The notes: generated by a model from the letters alone, not told the origin. Counted from the stretch's first letter, positions 1 through 9,128 are shown. The stretch: DNA of 64,000 nucleotides from Prevotella dentasini JCM 15908 (GCF_000614065.1 NZ_BAKG01000012.1:28272-92271), one strand, 5' to 3'. Made by a program: numbers and translations.

Positions 1-91
1 TGTATTATAAGTTCCAGAATTACTATTATTACAACTACAGAACAAGCATAACACAATTATAAAAGAAGCAAAAGTCTTCATGAAATGTAAG

Positions 92-319
92 TTAAAACAA
101 ATGTTCAAATCTACTAAATTTATGTCCACATTTTGGGCATTTATAATTATATTGTGGCTCTCCATTTACTTTATAACCTGTTGTGTGAGGCCTGCAAGTT
201 GGATAACCACAGTTTGGGCAAGTACGTGTGTAGTTCTTTTTCCTGTAACTTTGTGCCTTATATATCATGAAAGACAGGAATGCTACTGCAAAAATTAGAA
301 AAAGGATAGTATCTTCCAT
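92..319 (-). CDS. Small membrane-anchored zinc-ribbon protein
   Basis: About 75 residues. A single hydrophobic segment (residues 4-20) is followed by a basic linker and a four-cysteine ribbon, CPNCGYPTC then CPKCGH, typical of a small zinc ribbon. An in-frame ATG further upstream (394) would overlap the next gene and adds non-hydrophobic sequence, so I prefer the ATG at 319. It lies directly downstream of the DUF805/GYF gene on the same strand and probably shares its transcript. Cellular role unknown; it may be a cargo or companion of the mobile element. Confidence 0.6.
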   Translation of the reverse strand: MEDTILFLIFAVAFLSFMIYKAQSYRKKNYTRTCPNCGYPTCRPHTTGYKVNGEPQYNYKCPKCGHKFSRFEHLF

Positions 320-339
320 AGCTGGTAATTGAATATCGG

Positions 340-1005
340 TTATAGTTCTTCTATATTTCCCACACAATCCCAATCGCTCATACCTTGCTTCCATATCAAA
401 GTCTGGTGATTGATTTGACCATCTTGTAGCATCTTTTTTATATTTTGAAGATGTAGTGGTCCTACTTGTTGTCCATTGATAACCACAAAATATGATGCAG
501 TAGGAATGGTTGGTGGTACTGATGTTGGGATAGCTGGAGAAACTTGTTGAGGAACCTGTTTCGCTGCTTGTCTAACACCTGAAAAATTTCTATTTCCATA
601 AAATCCACTTTCTAATGGTGCATTACCGTATTTGTTATTCCATGTGCTTGGTAAACAAATAAAATAGAGGAGAACAAATCCTCCAAATGGTATAAAGGAC
701 AGTAAGTAAAACCATCCCGATTTGTTCACATCATGAAGTCTTCTTATTGTTGAACAAAACGAGGCAGGTATCGTTGTCAAAAAAGCTATGCCGTATATAG
801 TATATACCATAATAAACCATACAGGTGCGCCATTATCAGCTAAGTTTTGTGGACCAATACTACTTGCAATGCCTGCAGATACAAGCCATACTATTATGAG
901 GCAAATCTGAAATAGATAAAAATACCAAAACTCACTCCTTGAAGCCCTCCCTGTACAGGTAAATGACTTGGTGTAGCACGTCTTAATTGCTTCTGTAAAT
1001 CCCAT
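340..1005 (-). CDS. DUF805 membrane protein with C-terminal GYF_2 domain
   Basis: A 221-residue protein. Residues 1-130 hold the aromatic-rich transmembrane region of DUF805 proteins (GRASRSEFWYF near the start, RRLHDVNKSGW in the middle). A Pro/Thr-rich linker follows, then from about residue 170 a GYF_2-type domain with the pattern GxQVGPLxLxxIKKMLxDGxI and a late WKxGMSDW. GYF_2 domains bind proline-rich peptides. The combination is common in Bacteroidetes and its substrate is unknown. The gene is followed closely by the small zinc-ribbon gene. Confidence 0.75.
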   Translation of the reverse strand: MGFTEAIKTCYTKSFTCTGRASRSEFWYFYLFQICLIIVWLVSAGIASSIGPQNLADNGAPVWFIMVYTIYGIAFLTTIPASFCSTIRRLHDVNKSGWFYLLSFIPFGGFVLLYFICLPSTWNNKYGNAPLESGFYGNRNFSGVRQAAKQVPQQVSPAIPTSVPPTIPTASYFVVINGQQVGPLHLQNIKKMLQDGQINHQTLIWKQGMSDWDCVGNIEEL

Positions 1006-1020
1006 AATTTTAAGTTTAAG

Positions 1021-2032
1021 TTAATATTTAATTTCTATTATCTGTTTAGCTATTTCTCCAGCCCTACCTCCACTAACAGGTAAGCCTTTTATTCAAAGAA
1101 ACGATAATGCTGTATTGTGGGTTCTCCGTAGGATAGTAACCACAGAATTGTATGCAATAAATGGTATTGTCTCCATCTCCCTTTACAACGGCTACTCCTT
1201 GCTCTCTTGCAATGCGTACTTTATTAGAGAATGCTTTGGAAGTAAGTTCTTTCTGTATAAGTAATTGCTGGATTGTGGAAATATTCTCCTTGCTTGCTAT
1301 CTGTTCTTTTATAACAATAGTATCGCTTTTATGGAATGTAGGCTTTACCATTTTGCCGTTATTTGTTATGGCATTATAAAATGTGAGTATCTGTAAAGGG
1401 GGAACCTGCTGGTTCTTTCCAGTTGCGAACTTGGCAAGGGCAATATCATCGTTGGGAATTGGTAAAGTAGCTTCGATGCTATCTTGTGGTAAGCTATAGC
1501 CCATATTGGTGATAGTCTTATAGAACTTGCCATAATCCTTGTCAAATGCTTGTTTGGCTGTTAAGTATGTAGCTATATTGGAAGAAGACAGGAAACCTTG
1601 ACGTATGGTAGTTTTTCCATTACCACCATTACGCCAGTTGTAATCTTCCAGTAAATAGCCGCTTATATCAATCATTCCCTCTTTGGTATCAACACTGTCA
1701 TTCAGGTTTACCTTGCCTTGTTCCAAAACTGCCAGCAATGAGATAGGGCGCATTAAGCCTGTTGGCTGTGATAACTGGCTTGTCTTTGGCTTTATTCCAG
1801 ACTTATCATTTACCAAATTTACCATCGCCTTAATCTCTCCAGACTTGCAATCCATTATGATTACTTGTCCGTTGATTGCGTCTATCTGTCTGATGTTTTC
1901 CTCTAAAACTGAATGGACACAATCTTGTAAATCTTTATTTACGATTAGATTGGAATTTATATATTGGGCATATCCTTGGTTAGCAAATAACAATATGCTC
2001 ATAGATAGTAAGTGAAAACATCTTTTTCCCAT
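1021..2032 (-). CDS. Degenerate penicillin-binding transpeptidase-like protein (3' frameshift)
   Basis: Signal peptide (about residues 1-22) followed by a transpeptidase-like region. The usual SxxK is not visible: the expected place reads PTGLMRPISLL. An SSN triad is present near residue 150, and the KTG box is replaced by VKGDG. As read, the frame ends at 1073. In another frame the sequence continues with KGLPVSGG and stops at 1021, which is how the C-terminus of this family ends, so there is an indel near 1088. With no SxxK serine it is probably not an active transpeptidase; it may bind peptidoglycan or be decaying cargo. Confidence 0.6.
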
Positions 2033-2055
2033 TATTTAAATTTTACTGAAATTGC

Positions 2056-2262
2056 TTATCCAAACAAGAAACTGAAAATTTTAAAGAGAAGCAATAAGCC
2101 CCCAACTACTAAGAGTATTTGGAAAATAACATAGCCACAGCCCATACCTCCTGCCAGTGCTCCAGAAAAGAACCCTTCTCCCTTTTCTCCGTTTTCAGAA
2201 CTCAAAGCACCAATAATACCTGCAATAATGGCAACAACAATAATAACAATTAGCCAGTTCAC
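2056..2262 (-). CDS. Small two-helix membrane protein
   Basis: A 68-residue protein with a hydrophobic helix at residues 3-20, a short glycine/glutamate-rich loop, a GGMGCGY turn and a second hydrophobic helix to the end. No family recognised. It sits 24 bases upstream of the penicillin-binding-like gene on the same strand, so co-expression is likely. Confidence 0.5.
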   Translation of the reverse strand: MNWLIVIIVVAIIAGIIGALSSENGEKGEGFFSGALAGGMGCGYVIFQILLVVGGLLLLFKIFSFLFG

Positions 2263-2314
2263 TTTGTTTATCTTTTAGCCAACTGTTTCCCAGAAGTAAG
2301 CGGTTATTAAATGG

Positions 2315-2395
2315 AAAAAGCGTGGGAACTATTGAATGCTGTCTTATCTGAGGTTCTGCAATACCCACTACCAAACAACAAACAATAGCCCACGC
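2315..2395 (-). terminator. Rho-independent terminator of the candidate small RNA
   Basis: On the minus strand GCGTGGGCTATTG pairs with CAATAGTTCCCACGC (two-base bulge) and is followed by TTTTT. The loop is long, about 48 bases. Confidence 0.5.
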
Positions 2396-2575
2396 CGTGA
2401 GGTATATCATGCCCTTTGGTAAGGGTACAATAATCCCAAGCGTGAGCGTACTGCCTATTGTCTTTGGTAGTTGAAATTTTGCAGATTTCAGATAAAAGAC
2501 AATATGTCAAACGCTCTTTTTCTAAAGTTGAACTCTTTATAACGCACACCTGCACACAGATGCACTGGAGATTCA
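2315..2575 (-). ncRNA. Candidate structured small RNA, about 260 nt
   Basis: No convincing ORF. A consensus -7 box (TATCTTTG, 2587-2580) lies at one end and a strong terminator (2395-2315) at the other. In between are several complementary pairs: GTTGAA with TTCAAC, ATTGTCTT with AAGACAAT, and CTACCAAA with TTTGGTAG, the last joining the 3' hairpin loop to an internal segment like a pseudoknot. Promoter, terminator and internal pairing together suggest a stable RNA gene of the element. No known RNA family recognised. Confidence 0.45.
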
Positions 2576-2579
2576 ACTG

Positions 2580-2587
2580 CAAAGATA
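2580..2587 (-). promoter_or_regulatory. Bacteroidetes -7 promoter box (TATCTTTG)
   Basis: Minus-strand TATCTTTGC fits the Bacteroidetes -7 consensus TAnnTTTG and points into the candidate small RNA. No protein start lies within the next 250 bases. Confidence 0.5.
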
Positions 2588-2686
2588 GATAAAATTCCTT
2601 ATTAAATGTTTTATTCCTACAAAAACTTTATTTTGCAAGGTGATTTTTCCATCTTAAAGAGCGTTATTCTTTATAAATCAGGAAGT

Positions 2687-2741
2687 AGTGACATTTTTTG
2701 AAAGGGGTATATAAAATGATTATTCCCAGAAAAATGTCACT
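2687..2741. repeat. 12-bp inverted repeat at the recombinase 3' end
   Basis: AGTGACATTTTT (2687-2698) is matched exactly by its reverse complement at 2730-2741, two bases from the recombinase stop codon. The left arm and the following GGGG-TATAAAA resemble the sequence at 10128-10155, just past the stop of the larger integrase. This could be a terminator or a recombination site; the absence of a U-tract argues against a simple terminator. Confidence 0.45.
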
Positions 2742-2743
2742 GT

Positions 2744-3331
2744 TCAGAAAGTAAGACAGTCGTATGTCTCCAAGATTTCCTCCTGACGTAAGCCAAGATA
2801 GCGTTTCGTAATGGCAACTGACGAGTGGTTGAAAAGTTCCATGAGCTTGACAAGTGCCAGTTCTGCGTTGTCGCTGTTCATGTTGTAAACCTGTCTGCCA
2901 AATGTCTTGCGCAGGGAATGGCAGCTAAAATGTCTGATGTGCAGACGGTATTTGACTTTAATCTCTTTGAGAATGATGTTTATCCGTTGCACAGTGAAAA
3001 CCGTTCCTTTCTGACTTATCAAGATATGGTTCTCCATACTGACAGGCTTGATATGCTCGTAACAGTCCCATATGTGGAGTTGCAGCTCATGGTTGATACG
3101 CACCGTCCTACGTTTGCCTGTCTTGCGTTCCGTTATGGTAAACTCCGTAACATCGAGTATCTGCTTCCACCGTAAGGCAAGAATATCTGATATTCTGAAA
3201 CCTGTAAAACAGCCAATTGCCACAAGAAGCGACATCTTGTAGTTTCCGTTTCTTGCCAGTTTGCGTATTAAGTTCATGGCTTCTGACCATTCGAGGTAGT
3301 CAGCCGTTGTGCTGCTGTATTTCAAACTCAT
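2744..3331 (-). CDS. Short tyrosine recombinase (catalytic domain only)
   Basis: 195 residues, the size of FimB/FimE-type invertases rather than full integrases. All tyrosine-recombinase landmarks are visible: first Arg in GFRISD, HSLRKTFGR for the His-x-x-Arg box, a later His in FNHSS, and the nucleophile Tyr in KRYLGL. There is no N-terminal arm-binding or SAM-like domain. Small recombinases of this kind occur in Bacteroides conjugative elements and at phase-variable loci. A nearly perfect 20-bp inverted repeat lies just upstream (3363-3426). The substrate is unknown. Confidence 0.8.
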   Translation of the reverse strand: MSLKYSSTTADYLEWSEAMNLIRKLARNGNYKMSLLVAIGCFTGFRISDILALRWKQILDVTEFTITERKTGKRRTVRINHELQLHIWDCYEHIKPVSMENHILISQKGTVFTVQRINIILKEIKVKYRLHIRHFSCHSLRKTFGRQVYNMNSDNAELALVKLMELFNHSSVAITKRYLGLRQEEILETYDCLTF

Positions 3332-3362
3332 AATAACATTCGTTTATGTTGGGTTTATAAGG

Positions 3363-3438
3363 AAAGTGAACATTGTTCTGATAGCCATTTTACTAAGTGG
3401 TTGATTATCAGCACAACATTCACTTTCACTATTAGTGA
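3363..3438. repeat. Inverted repeats upstream of the short recombinase
   Basis: The 20-bp segment at 3363-3382 (starting AAAGTGAACATTG) matches the reverse complement of 3407-3426 at about 17 of 20 positions. It overlaps a perfect palindrome TTCACTATTAGTGAA at 3424-3438. They lie between the recombinase gene and the gene before it. They may be recombinase binding sites, a control region or a terminator. Confidence 0.45.
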
Positions 3439-3444
3439 ATATAA

Positions 3445-3654
3445 TCAGAGGTAACTTTCCTCATTCAGTGTCTCGCACGCCATCCAGCAGCAGTTTTTTA
3501 CTTGGAAGTGGTATTGTTCTTCAAGTGTGGAAAGAAAATCCTCAAAATCAGCGTATTTGTAGGATTCCTCAATCTGTTCTGCCGTTAAGCGTATCTTGAT
3601 AACCGTTGCCGTACAGAAGTCAAGTATTGCAATGTAATTCGTTTCCATCGTCAT
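3445..3654 (-). CDS. Small acidic protein, unknown function
   Basis: 69 residues, rich in Glu, Tyr and aromatic residues, with a central helix-like stretch (LTAEQIEESYKYADFEDF). It overlaps the end of the RadC-like gene by four bases (ATGA type), so the two are translationally coupled. Similar small partners follow radC genes in Bacteroides elements. No family identified. Confidence 0.55.
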   Translation of the reverse strand: MTMETNYIAILDFCTATVIKIRLTAEQIEESYKYADFEDFLSTLEEQYHFQVKNCCWMACETLNEESYL

Positions 3655-4097
3655 ATCCTCCCCATGTCCTTGTAGCTGTAATAACCGTTGTTAGTCATAA
3701 TTAGATGGTCAACTAAGTTTATCCTCATTATCTCACACGCTTTCCTTAACCGTTCTGTCAGATGGTCGTCCTGTATGCTTGGGTTGAGGTTTCCGCTGGG
3801 GTGGTTGTGTGCGAAGATTATCTGTGTGGCATTGGTCAGTAATGCTCCCTGCATAATCGTTCTCACATCAACAGGTGTTTCCGATATTCCACCCTCTGAA
3901 ACCGTGTTATAGGCTACAAGTTCGCATTGCTGGTTAAGGTAGAGTACCTTGGCATATTCCCTGTACTCTATTGTTCCCTCCCTGAATGTTGGAAGCAAGA
4001 TGTTGTATGCTTCCTGTGAGCTTATTACTTTGCCCTGTTTCTCACGCAAGGGCTTGTATTGCAGCGTAACCTCCGCTACCTTGAAATCCATATCCAT
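3651..4097 (-). CDS. RadC-like JAB/MPN-domain protein
   Basis: 148 residues covering only the JAB1/MPN metalloprotease-like domain of RadC. The zinc-binding motif HNHPSGNLNPSIQDD (H-x-H plus downstream Asp) is intact. It lacks the N-terminal helix-hairpin-helix of chromosomal RadC, as is usual for the short versions carried by phages and conjugative elements. The biochemical role of these short forms is not settled. Confidence 0.85.
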   Translation of the reverse strand: MDMDFKVAEVTLQYKPLREKQGKVISSQEAYNILLPTFREGTIEYREYAKVLYLNQQCELVAYNTVSEGGISETPVDVRTIMQGALLTNATQIIFAHNHPSGNLNPSIQDDHLTERLRKACEIMRINLVDHLIMTNNGYYSYKDMGRI

Positions 4098-4185
4098 AGT
4101 TGTAATGTATTAAAATGTTGGTAAAGTATAAAAAGGGAGACACACCATGTTTGGCTGTCTCCCCGCTCTCAATCAACAGTTCACT

Positions 4186-5208
4186 TTATCCTATGAACCA
4201 TCTGTATTTCTCATCACCGTGCAAGGCGTTGTTGATGCCCACCGCAACCTCCGTAGCGTTGACCGCTCTCTGCAAGTAGGTATCTATGTAACTCCCCTTG
4301 TTGGATTCCGTAAGCAGGTTGTGGAAGTCCCACAGGGAAAGCTGGTCGTCCTTGGCACCGAAATCAGGATTGCTATAATAGCCACGGCACACATTGTTTA
4401 CCTGACTGTCTGTAATGAGTAGCTTAGGTATCTGCTTGGTGTAGTTCTGCGGCAAGGCTTGGTACATTCTCATTCTTCCCACAATCTGCGCAAACTGCGT
4501 TTCTGTGAGAGAAGTGTTTGAGAGTGTCTGCATCAGGTGTATCTCCCTTGCAGGGTTGAAGCTGTAAAGCAAATCCATGACAGCCTTGTAGATGTCCTGC
4601 ACATTCATTACCTCCATCGAAAGCCTTACACCGTCACCAGTAAGCACTTGATTACTGCAAATCTGTACTCTCCAGCCTACGAATATGGAGAACTTCTCCA
4701 CACCACGGCTGGCTCTGTACAGATTGAGGTCGTTGTAATTACGCACGCCACCCACACAAAGCTCCAATCGCTGACCGTTCAAGGTTTCGTAGATGGTAGG
4801 GATGGTGAACGCAAATGCCATACGCTGATAGAACTGTGTCTTTTCACATTCCAACAGCTCTGATGCTTTCTTGCCCAGCGCATCGGGTGTCCTGCCTCTA
4901 ACGATATGCGACACACGAATGGCAGGATTGTTTACCTGTTCACCATGATAGAAATCTTTGGCTGCATCGTGAACGCAACTGATGAAATCCTGATGTGAGA
5001 TAGTAAGCTCTTGATTGCCCCAAGTAGGGACTACGCACGTACTGGCAAGCTCTTCAAGTGAGATAGCGTTGGTGTTGGCTTCGAGGAAAGAAACGCTGCT
5101 ACCCTCCGTTGGGGTGTCCTCAATGATAACGGCTTCCTCTGCATCGCTGAAATCATAGGCTCTGTTGTTCTGTGCCACAACAGCAGGCATTAAAACTACG
5201 TTGTTCAT
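4186..5208 (-). CDS. DUF932 phage/plasmid-like protein
   Basis: About 340 residues. The central region contains features of the DUF932 family found in phages and Bacteroides mobile elements (LCVGGVRNYNDLN and FSIFVGWRVQICSNQV). I start at the ATG at 5208 (MNNVVLMPAV); the ATG at 5253 only adds an unusual hydrophobic stretch. It lies upstream of radC on the same strand, a neighbourhood common in such elements. Function unknown. Confidence 0.75.
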   Translation of the reverse strand: MNNVVLMPAVVAQNNRAYDFSDAEEAVIIEDTPTEGSSVSFLEANTNAISLEELASTCVVPTWGNQELTISHQDFISCVHDAAKDFYHGEQVNNPAIRVSHIVRGRTPDALGKKASELLECEKTQFYQRMAFAFTIPTIYETLNGQRLELCVGGVRNYNDLNLYRASRGVEKFSIFVGWRVQICSNQVLTGDGVRLSMEVMNVQDIYKAVMDLLYSFNPAREIHLMQTLSNTSLTETQFAQIVGRMRMYQALPQNYTKQIPKLLITDSQVNNVCRGYYSNPDFGAKDDQLSLWDFHNLLTESNKGSYIDTYLQRAVNATEVAVGINNALHGDEKYRWFIG

Positions 5209-5684
5209 AACTTGTAAATGAATTAAGTGAATATTGATTGAAAAACAGGGCATAAATGAAAACAGACCGAAAGCGGATTGCTCCAGCTTCCAGCCTGTTA
5301 CACATATAAATCCCTAAAAGCATTTAGGAGTTATGATAAGCCTATTTTTCAAGGTAAAGACCTCTACTATTTTTCATTTACTCCTGCTCTGTGTGGGAGG
5401 GGATGCAAGGCAGGTGTACCCTTGTGCGTATATTTCCCCTAAGTGTGGTTTGGGTGATAATGCCTTGTGTTTTAATGGCAGGGGTGGGGATAACGATAAA
5501 GGGGGCATATTTCAGAAAGGGGTGTACTACTGTATTTTCGTTTTGTTGCTGCATCTGTATTTTTAAGCAGGGGGAAAGGCGGTTTTTCGGTAGTTGCTAT
5601 ATAATTCCTTTAAAACGGTCATGCCTTGCAAGATGACAAGTGTCTTGTTAGGCTTTGACCTATGTCCGCTCATTTGTGGGTTAC
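5209..5684. other. Intergenic region without a supported gene
   Basis: About 475 bases between the DUF932 and DUF5131 genes. A short hairpin CCTAAA-AGCA-TTTAGG lies at about 5314-5329. The open frames here are rich in Cys, Phe and Gly with no recognisable start context, and I regard them as noise. Confidence 0.4.
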
Positions 5685-6404
5685 TTACGCCTTATTGAAC
5701 CACCTCTGTGCATTTTCCTTGATATTGACTTTACCAATCTCCGTGCACGCTTCTAGACACTTTATCAGCTCTTTTGTTTTTTCTATGGTCGGCTCTGGGA
5801 GTTGAACGAACTTTTTTTCGTCTTTGCCAATATTCACCCATCGTGGTTTGCATCGTCTGATAAGTTCCGCAAACTCGTCAGTATCAAAATCCATAATAGG
5901 CTCTACTGTAACCATCGTTACAATCCCTTTTTGTGCAATTATCTCCATTGCCTTAACTCTATCCTCTATGCGTGGGGCATTACACATTATGTCAGGATAA
6001 TTGCGGTTACTCTCCAGTGTGGTAAGGACTACTGCGTGTTTGAAAACAGGGTGATCAATGAATTGTAGGATTCGTTGAGGATTCTTCGATTGGAAGAAAT
6101 AGATAATGTGCTTGCCTTGTGGTTTGTCCTCATTATAAGCTGCACAACAATCCAACACTCGTTTAATCCATTTATCTTTTATGTCCTCTGCAAACATATC
6201 TGTAGAACTGCCAACAAATATCCGTTGTCCCTCGTTCAAATCGGTTGTGAACTCTTTTTGGATGAGGGTTGGCTTATCCATTCTGTATTTTTCCCAAGTT
6301 GGGTGCATATAACAGTATTTACATCCGTGATAGCAAACGCCCTTAATAGGATTCCATGTGTGGGTGACGAACCTGTACATGTTGCCTGTTTCTTTATTCA
6401 ACAT
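5685..6404 (-). CDS. DUF5131 radical-SAM-like protein (phage Gp37/Gp68 family)
   Basis: 239 residues. Near the N-terminus TWNPIKGVCYHGCKYCY contains the C-x3-C-x2-C spacing of radical SAM proteins, as in the phage Gp37/Gp68-like family. VFVGSSTDMF-like and VTVEPIMDFD-like segments further on match the strands of the barrel. The family is frequent in phages and conjugative elements and its substrate is unknown. It is transcribed with the helicase gene upstream, 61 bases apart. Confidence 0.8.
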   Translation of the reverse strand: MLNKETGNMYRFVTHTWNPIKGVCYHGCKYCYMHPTWEKYRMDKPTLIQKEFTTDLNEGQRIFVGSSTDMFAEDIKDKWIKRVLDCCAAYNEDKPQGKHIIYFFQSKNPQRILQFIDHPVFKHAVVLTTLESNRNYPDIMCNAPRIEDRVKAMEIIAQKGIVTMVTVEPIMDFDTDEFAELIRRCKPRWVNIGKDEKKFVQLPEPTIEKTKELIKCLEACTEIGKVNIKENAQRWFNKA

Positions 6405-6465
6405 TTTTCTTTTGATTTAAGTTCCTTATGATATGACAATCTACCATTGAGGGATTAATAATAAT

Positions 6466-8286
6466 TTATGAGAATTGCCTCTCTGTTACATATTTTGGAC
6501 TGATAAGATAATAACCTTTTGCCTCATTCTTCCGTTTCTCTACTGCTTCAAAGTATTGGAGAATATCCTTGGCGGTGGTAGCCTTACATTTAGGCACTCC
6601 CAACGACTCATGTATTCGTTTTAATTCTTGTTTTATAAAGTGAGATGTGTACCATCGTCCTGCTGAAAACGAATTATTGACCATTCTTATGACATCCGAA
6701 GATTTGGCTTTCTTTTCATGCCAGGCAAGTATCATCTTCTCCCTAATGGATTTAGGGTTGTAATTCAGTTTCTCTATTATCTGCTTTCCCAGCACTTCCC
6801 ACGCTTCTACAATCAGAGGATCGGCATTGTGGAGGTCATTTCGGAATTGCATAGCCATTTCCGTCTCATCACCTTTAAGAGTTTCCAACTGCTCTACAAG
6901 CTGCTTTCGCTTCTCCTTAATAGGAATTGAGGTACTTCTGATTTTCAACCGTTCAAAATCACCATATCTATAAGTGATGTTTGAGGTGGCTACATCATAA
7001 TATCCACATCCTTCATATCCTCCATATAAGCGAGTAGAATCGTGGTACATCACTTTAAGCAGTTCCTCATGGATATAGTTGTCTATCTTGAAAGCATCCT
7101 CTTTGCCGTAATCGTCAAGAAATCTGTTGTAAGGAAGAACTTCCATGGCATCACTGAAAGCCGCTCTACGATTGATGCCTGTTTCGCTGTTCTTGAAAGT
7201 CTCAAACTTCTCATATATTTCTTTATCACACTGATACCGTGTAATAATATCACTTTTACCTCGTACAGGGATTCTTTCATCAAGGTTACTTATGTGGTAT
7301 ATGTTACTTGTCCCATTGCGGAATCTGCCTATTATCTGCACGGCATCCATATAAGGGTCAATCATTGTATAATCAGCGGTTAAGCAATCGGTAATCATCA
7401 CAACATTTGGCTTACATTCCAACTCTATATCCAGTGCATTGTAAAATCGGCTTGTCATCCAGTTGCATTTCGCCATGTGCTTCTGATTCCAGTTCTCATG
7501 TGCGTTGCAGAACTTCTGCTTTTTTAACTTATCCACACTGTCAGCTGAACAGAACACTGCCGAATCTTCCGTAATTCTCAACTGTTCCATCATTGCAAAG
7601 ATTATGTCTGTAGAGTTCACAAAAAAGAAAACAGGTCGCTCATCCAGCTGTGGCAGTAACTGTCGTGTCCTTTCCAGTACATTATTGGTGACACAGACCG
7701 TTATGGATTTCTTGTAGTTGAAGTTGGGGCAGATGGTGATAACATCAAAATTCTCAAATCGAGGGTCTGCAAACTCTGATGGAGGTGTGGCGGAGACCAT
7801 AGCCTTGTCGTTGCACTCAAAAAAGTAATCCATGGGCAGAGATATGTTCTTGCGGTAACCACAATCCTTGACAATCTTCTGGCACTCATCGAACAATAGA
7901 AAATAGCCATCAGTCCGAATATCTGTCCCCATCTGTTCAAATGCTGATCTCACCTTGTAGAAGCTCTCGGGAGTGGTCAGTATCTTTATCTTCTTGTTCC
8001 TGTCTTGGGATTTGATGATGTAGTTAACAACATCTTGGGTATAGATGCCCTCGTAAACTCCAAACAGATTGTCATTTTTATGTTTTGGGTCACGACACTT
8101 TCCATATATAACAGGTCTGTTCGGCTCAATGATGATAGAGTTTCGCGCAGCCCGAAGTTCCCCATAAGTTGCCCCAATGCCTGTAAGGGTCTTACATAGG
8201 ATAGTGTTTGTTGGAATCACTGGCAGGACTTCTGACAGATGTTGTACCTTACCGTTACTCACTGAGATTTCAATTTTCTTCTTCAT
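6466..8286 (-). CDS. Phage-type SF2 helicase-like protein with altered P-loop
   Basis: 606 residues. Helicase landmarks can be followed in order: a motif I-like TLTGIGATYGEL without the usual GKT, a DECQ box near residue 154, SATP near residue 190 and QIIGRFRNG near residue 340, where motif VI is expected. The C-terminal third is helical and basic. The missing GKT suggests atypical or lost ATPase activity. It probably acts in DNA processing of the element. Confidence 0.6.
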   Translation of the reverse strand: MKKKIEISVSNGKVQHLSEVLPVIPTNTILCKTLTGIGATYGELRAARNSIIIEPNRPVIYGKCRDPKHKNDNLFGVYEGIYTQDVVNYIIKSQDRNKKIKILTTPESFYKVRSAFEQMGTDIRTDGYFLLFDECQKIVKDCGYRKNISLPMDYFFECNDKAMVSATPPSEFADPRFENFDVITICPNFNYKKSITVCVTNNVLERTRQLLPQLDERPVFFFVNSTDIIFAMMEQLRITEDSAVFCSADSVDKLKKQKFCNAHENWNQKHMAKCNWMTSRFYNALDIELECKPNVVMITDCLTADYTMIDPYMDAVQIIGRFRNGTSNIYHISNLDERIPVRGKSDIITRYQCDKEIYEKFETFKNSETGINRRAAFSDAMEVLPYNRFLDDYGKEDAFKIDNYIHEELLKVMYHDSTRLYGGYEGCGYYDVATSNITYRYGDFERLKIRSTSIPIKEKRKQLVEQLETLKGDETEMAMQFRNDLHNADPLIVEAWEVLGKQIIEKLNYNPKSIREKMILAWHEKKAKSSDVIRMVNNSFSAGRWYTSHFIKQELKRIHESLGVPKCKATTAKDILQYFEAVEKRKNEAKGYYLISPKYVTERQFS

Positions 8287-8335
8287 AGTTTATTTATTAT
8301 GGAGGAGGGAGTTTAAGCCCTCCTCCTGTTCTTAT

Positions 8336-8899
8336 TTAGATGGCTACATTGTAATCTCTTAGAAGCTCTATATTTTCATCAGTTCTTGGGATTCGGAAAT
8401 ATATGGTTCCTTTCCTCAACACTTTTTGCCCAGTAATGTAGTTAGACCTCTCTCTAAAAAGAGGCGTGAACTGGATGCTCCAGTGTTCTTCCAGCATCAG
8501 CATCAGCACTAAGAGGGCATAATTTGTTTCCTCCTCCAATGGCTGGGTTTCCATTGGTGATGCATCAAAGTCTGCAATCTCACCTGACATCAGGTAGTTT
8601 ATTAGACCTGTGAAGCTTACATCTTTTAATTCATATCGAAAACCTTTCACTTGTTTACTCTCAATCCAAGCACAAGGCTTATTGTCTTTACTTGTATAGA
8701 ACTTGACAGATAACTTCTGCCCTGCTTTCATCATCGCTTGAAGCTGGTTGTAAGCTCCGATGTTGTCGTACTGGCCTTGTGCCTCCTGTAAAATCGGCAA
8801 CGTAAATGTTCCCTTTTTCATATTTTCTTTGGTTTTTGTTTCTGTACTTGCAGATGTCTCTGCGTTGATTACTTCTGCGTTTTCTGTATTTTTTGTCAT
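8336..8899 (-). CDS. Hypothetical protein of the integrative element
   Basis: 187 residues. The N-terminal 30 residues are Thr/Glu/Lys-rich and look disordered; from there a mixed alpha/beta domain begins (GTFTLPILQEAQGQYDNIGA). No family recognised. It is the first gene of a leftward group with the helicase and DUF5131 genes (50-base and 61-base gaps). Confidence 0.6.
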   Translation of the reverse strand: MTKNTENAEVINAETSASTETKTKENMKKGTFTLPILQEAQGQYDNIGAYNQLQAMMKAGQKLSVKFYTSKDNKPCAWIESKQVKGFRYELKDVSFTGLINYLMSGEIADFDASPMETQPLEEETNYALLVLMLMLEEHWSIQFTPLFRERSNYITGQKVLRKGTIYFRIPRTDENIELLRDYNVAI

Positions 8900-9077
8900 A
8901 ATTATAATATCACTTAACCTTTACAGCGATAGGTTTTAATTCGCCCATATATCTGCAACATTAAAACCAACAAGTATCAAAGGAATAAGAGAATTTTACT
9001 GTCATATTCTTTGCCCTTGTAGATAAAGATGAAATTGGGAAAACAAACAGATAAATTCCTTGAAGAAAGTGCTGACA

Positions 9078-9116
9078 CAAAAAAAGGAAATGACATTTTT
9101 ATTCGTCATTTCCTTT
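9078..9116 (-). terminator. Rho-independent terminator
   Basis: Perfect 11-bp stem AAAGGAAATGA / TCATTTCCTTT with a run of T on the minus-strand side. It lies 13 bases beyond the stop of the gene at 9129-10055. Confidence 0.75.
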
Positions 9117-9128
9117 GAAAAGAGTATG

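Noticed and set aside
2307..2582. Protein-coding genes in the 2.3-2.6 kb region
   Set aside because: Cys-rich, non-conserved-looking frames overlapping each other; promoter, terminator and pairing fit an RNA better.
5333..5636. Small plus-strand genes between the DUF932 and DUF5131 genes
   Set aside because: Low-complexity Phe/Cys/Gly composition, two overlapping frames, no promoter or start context.
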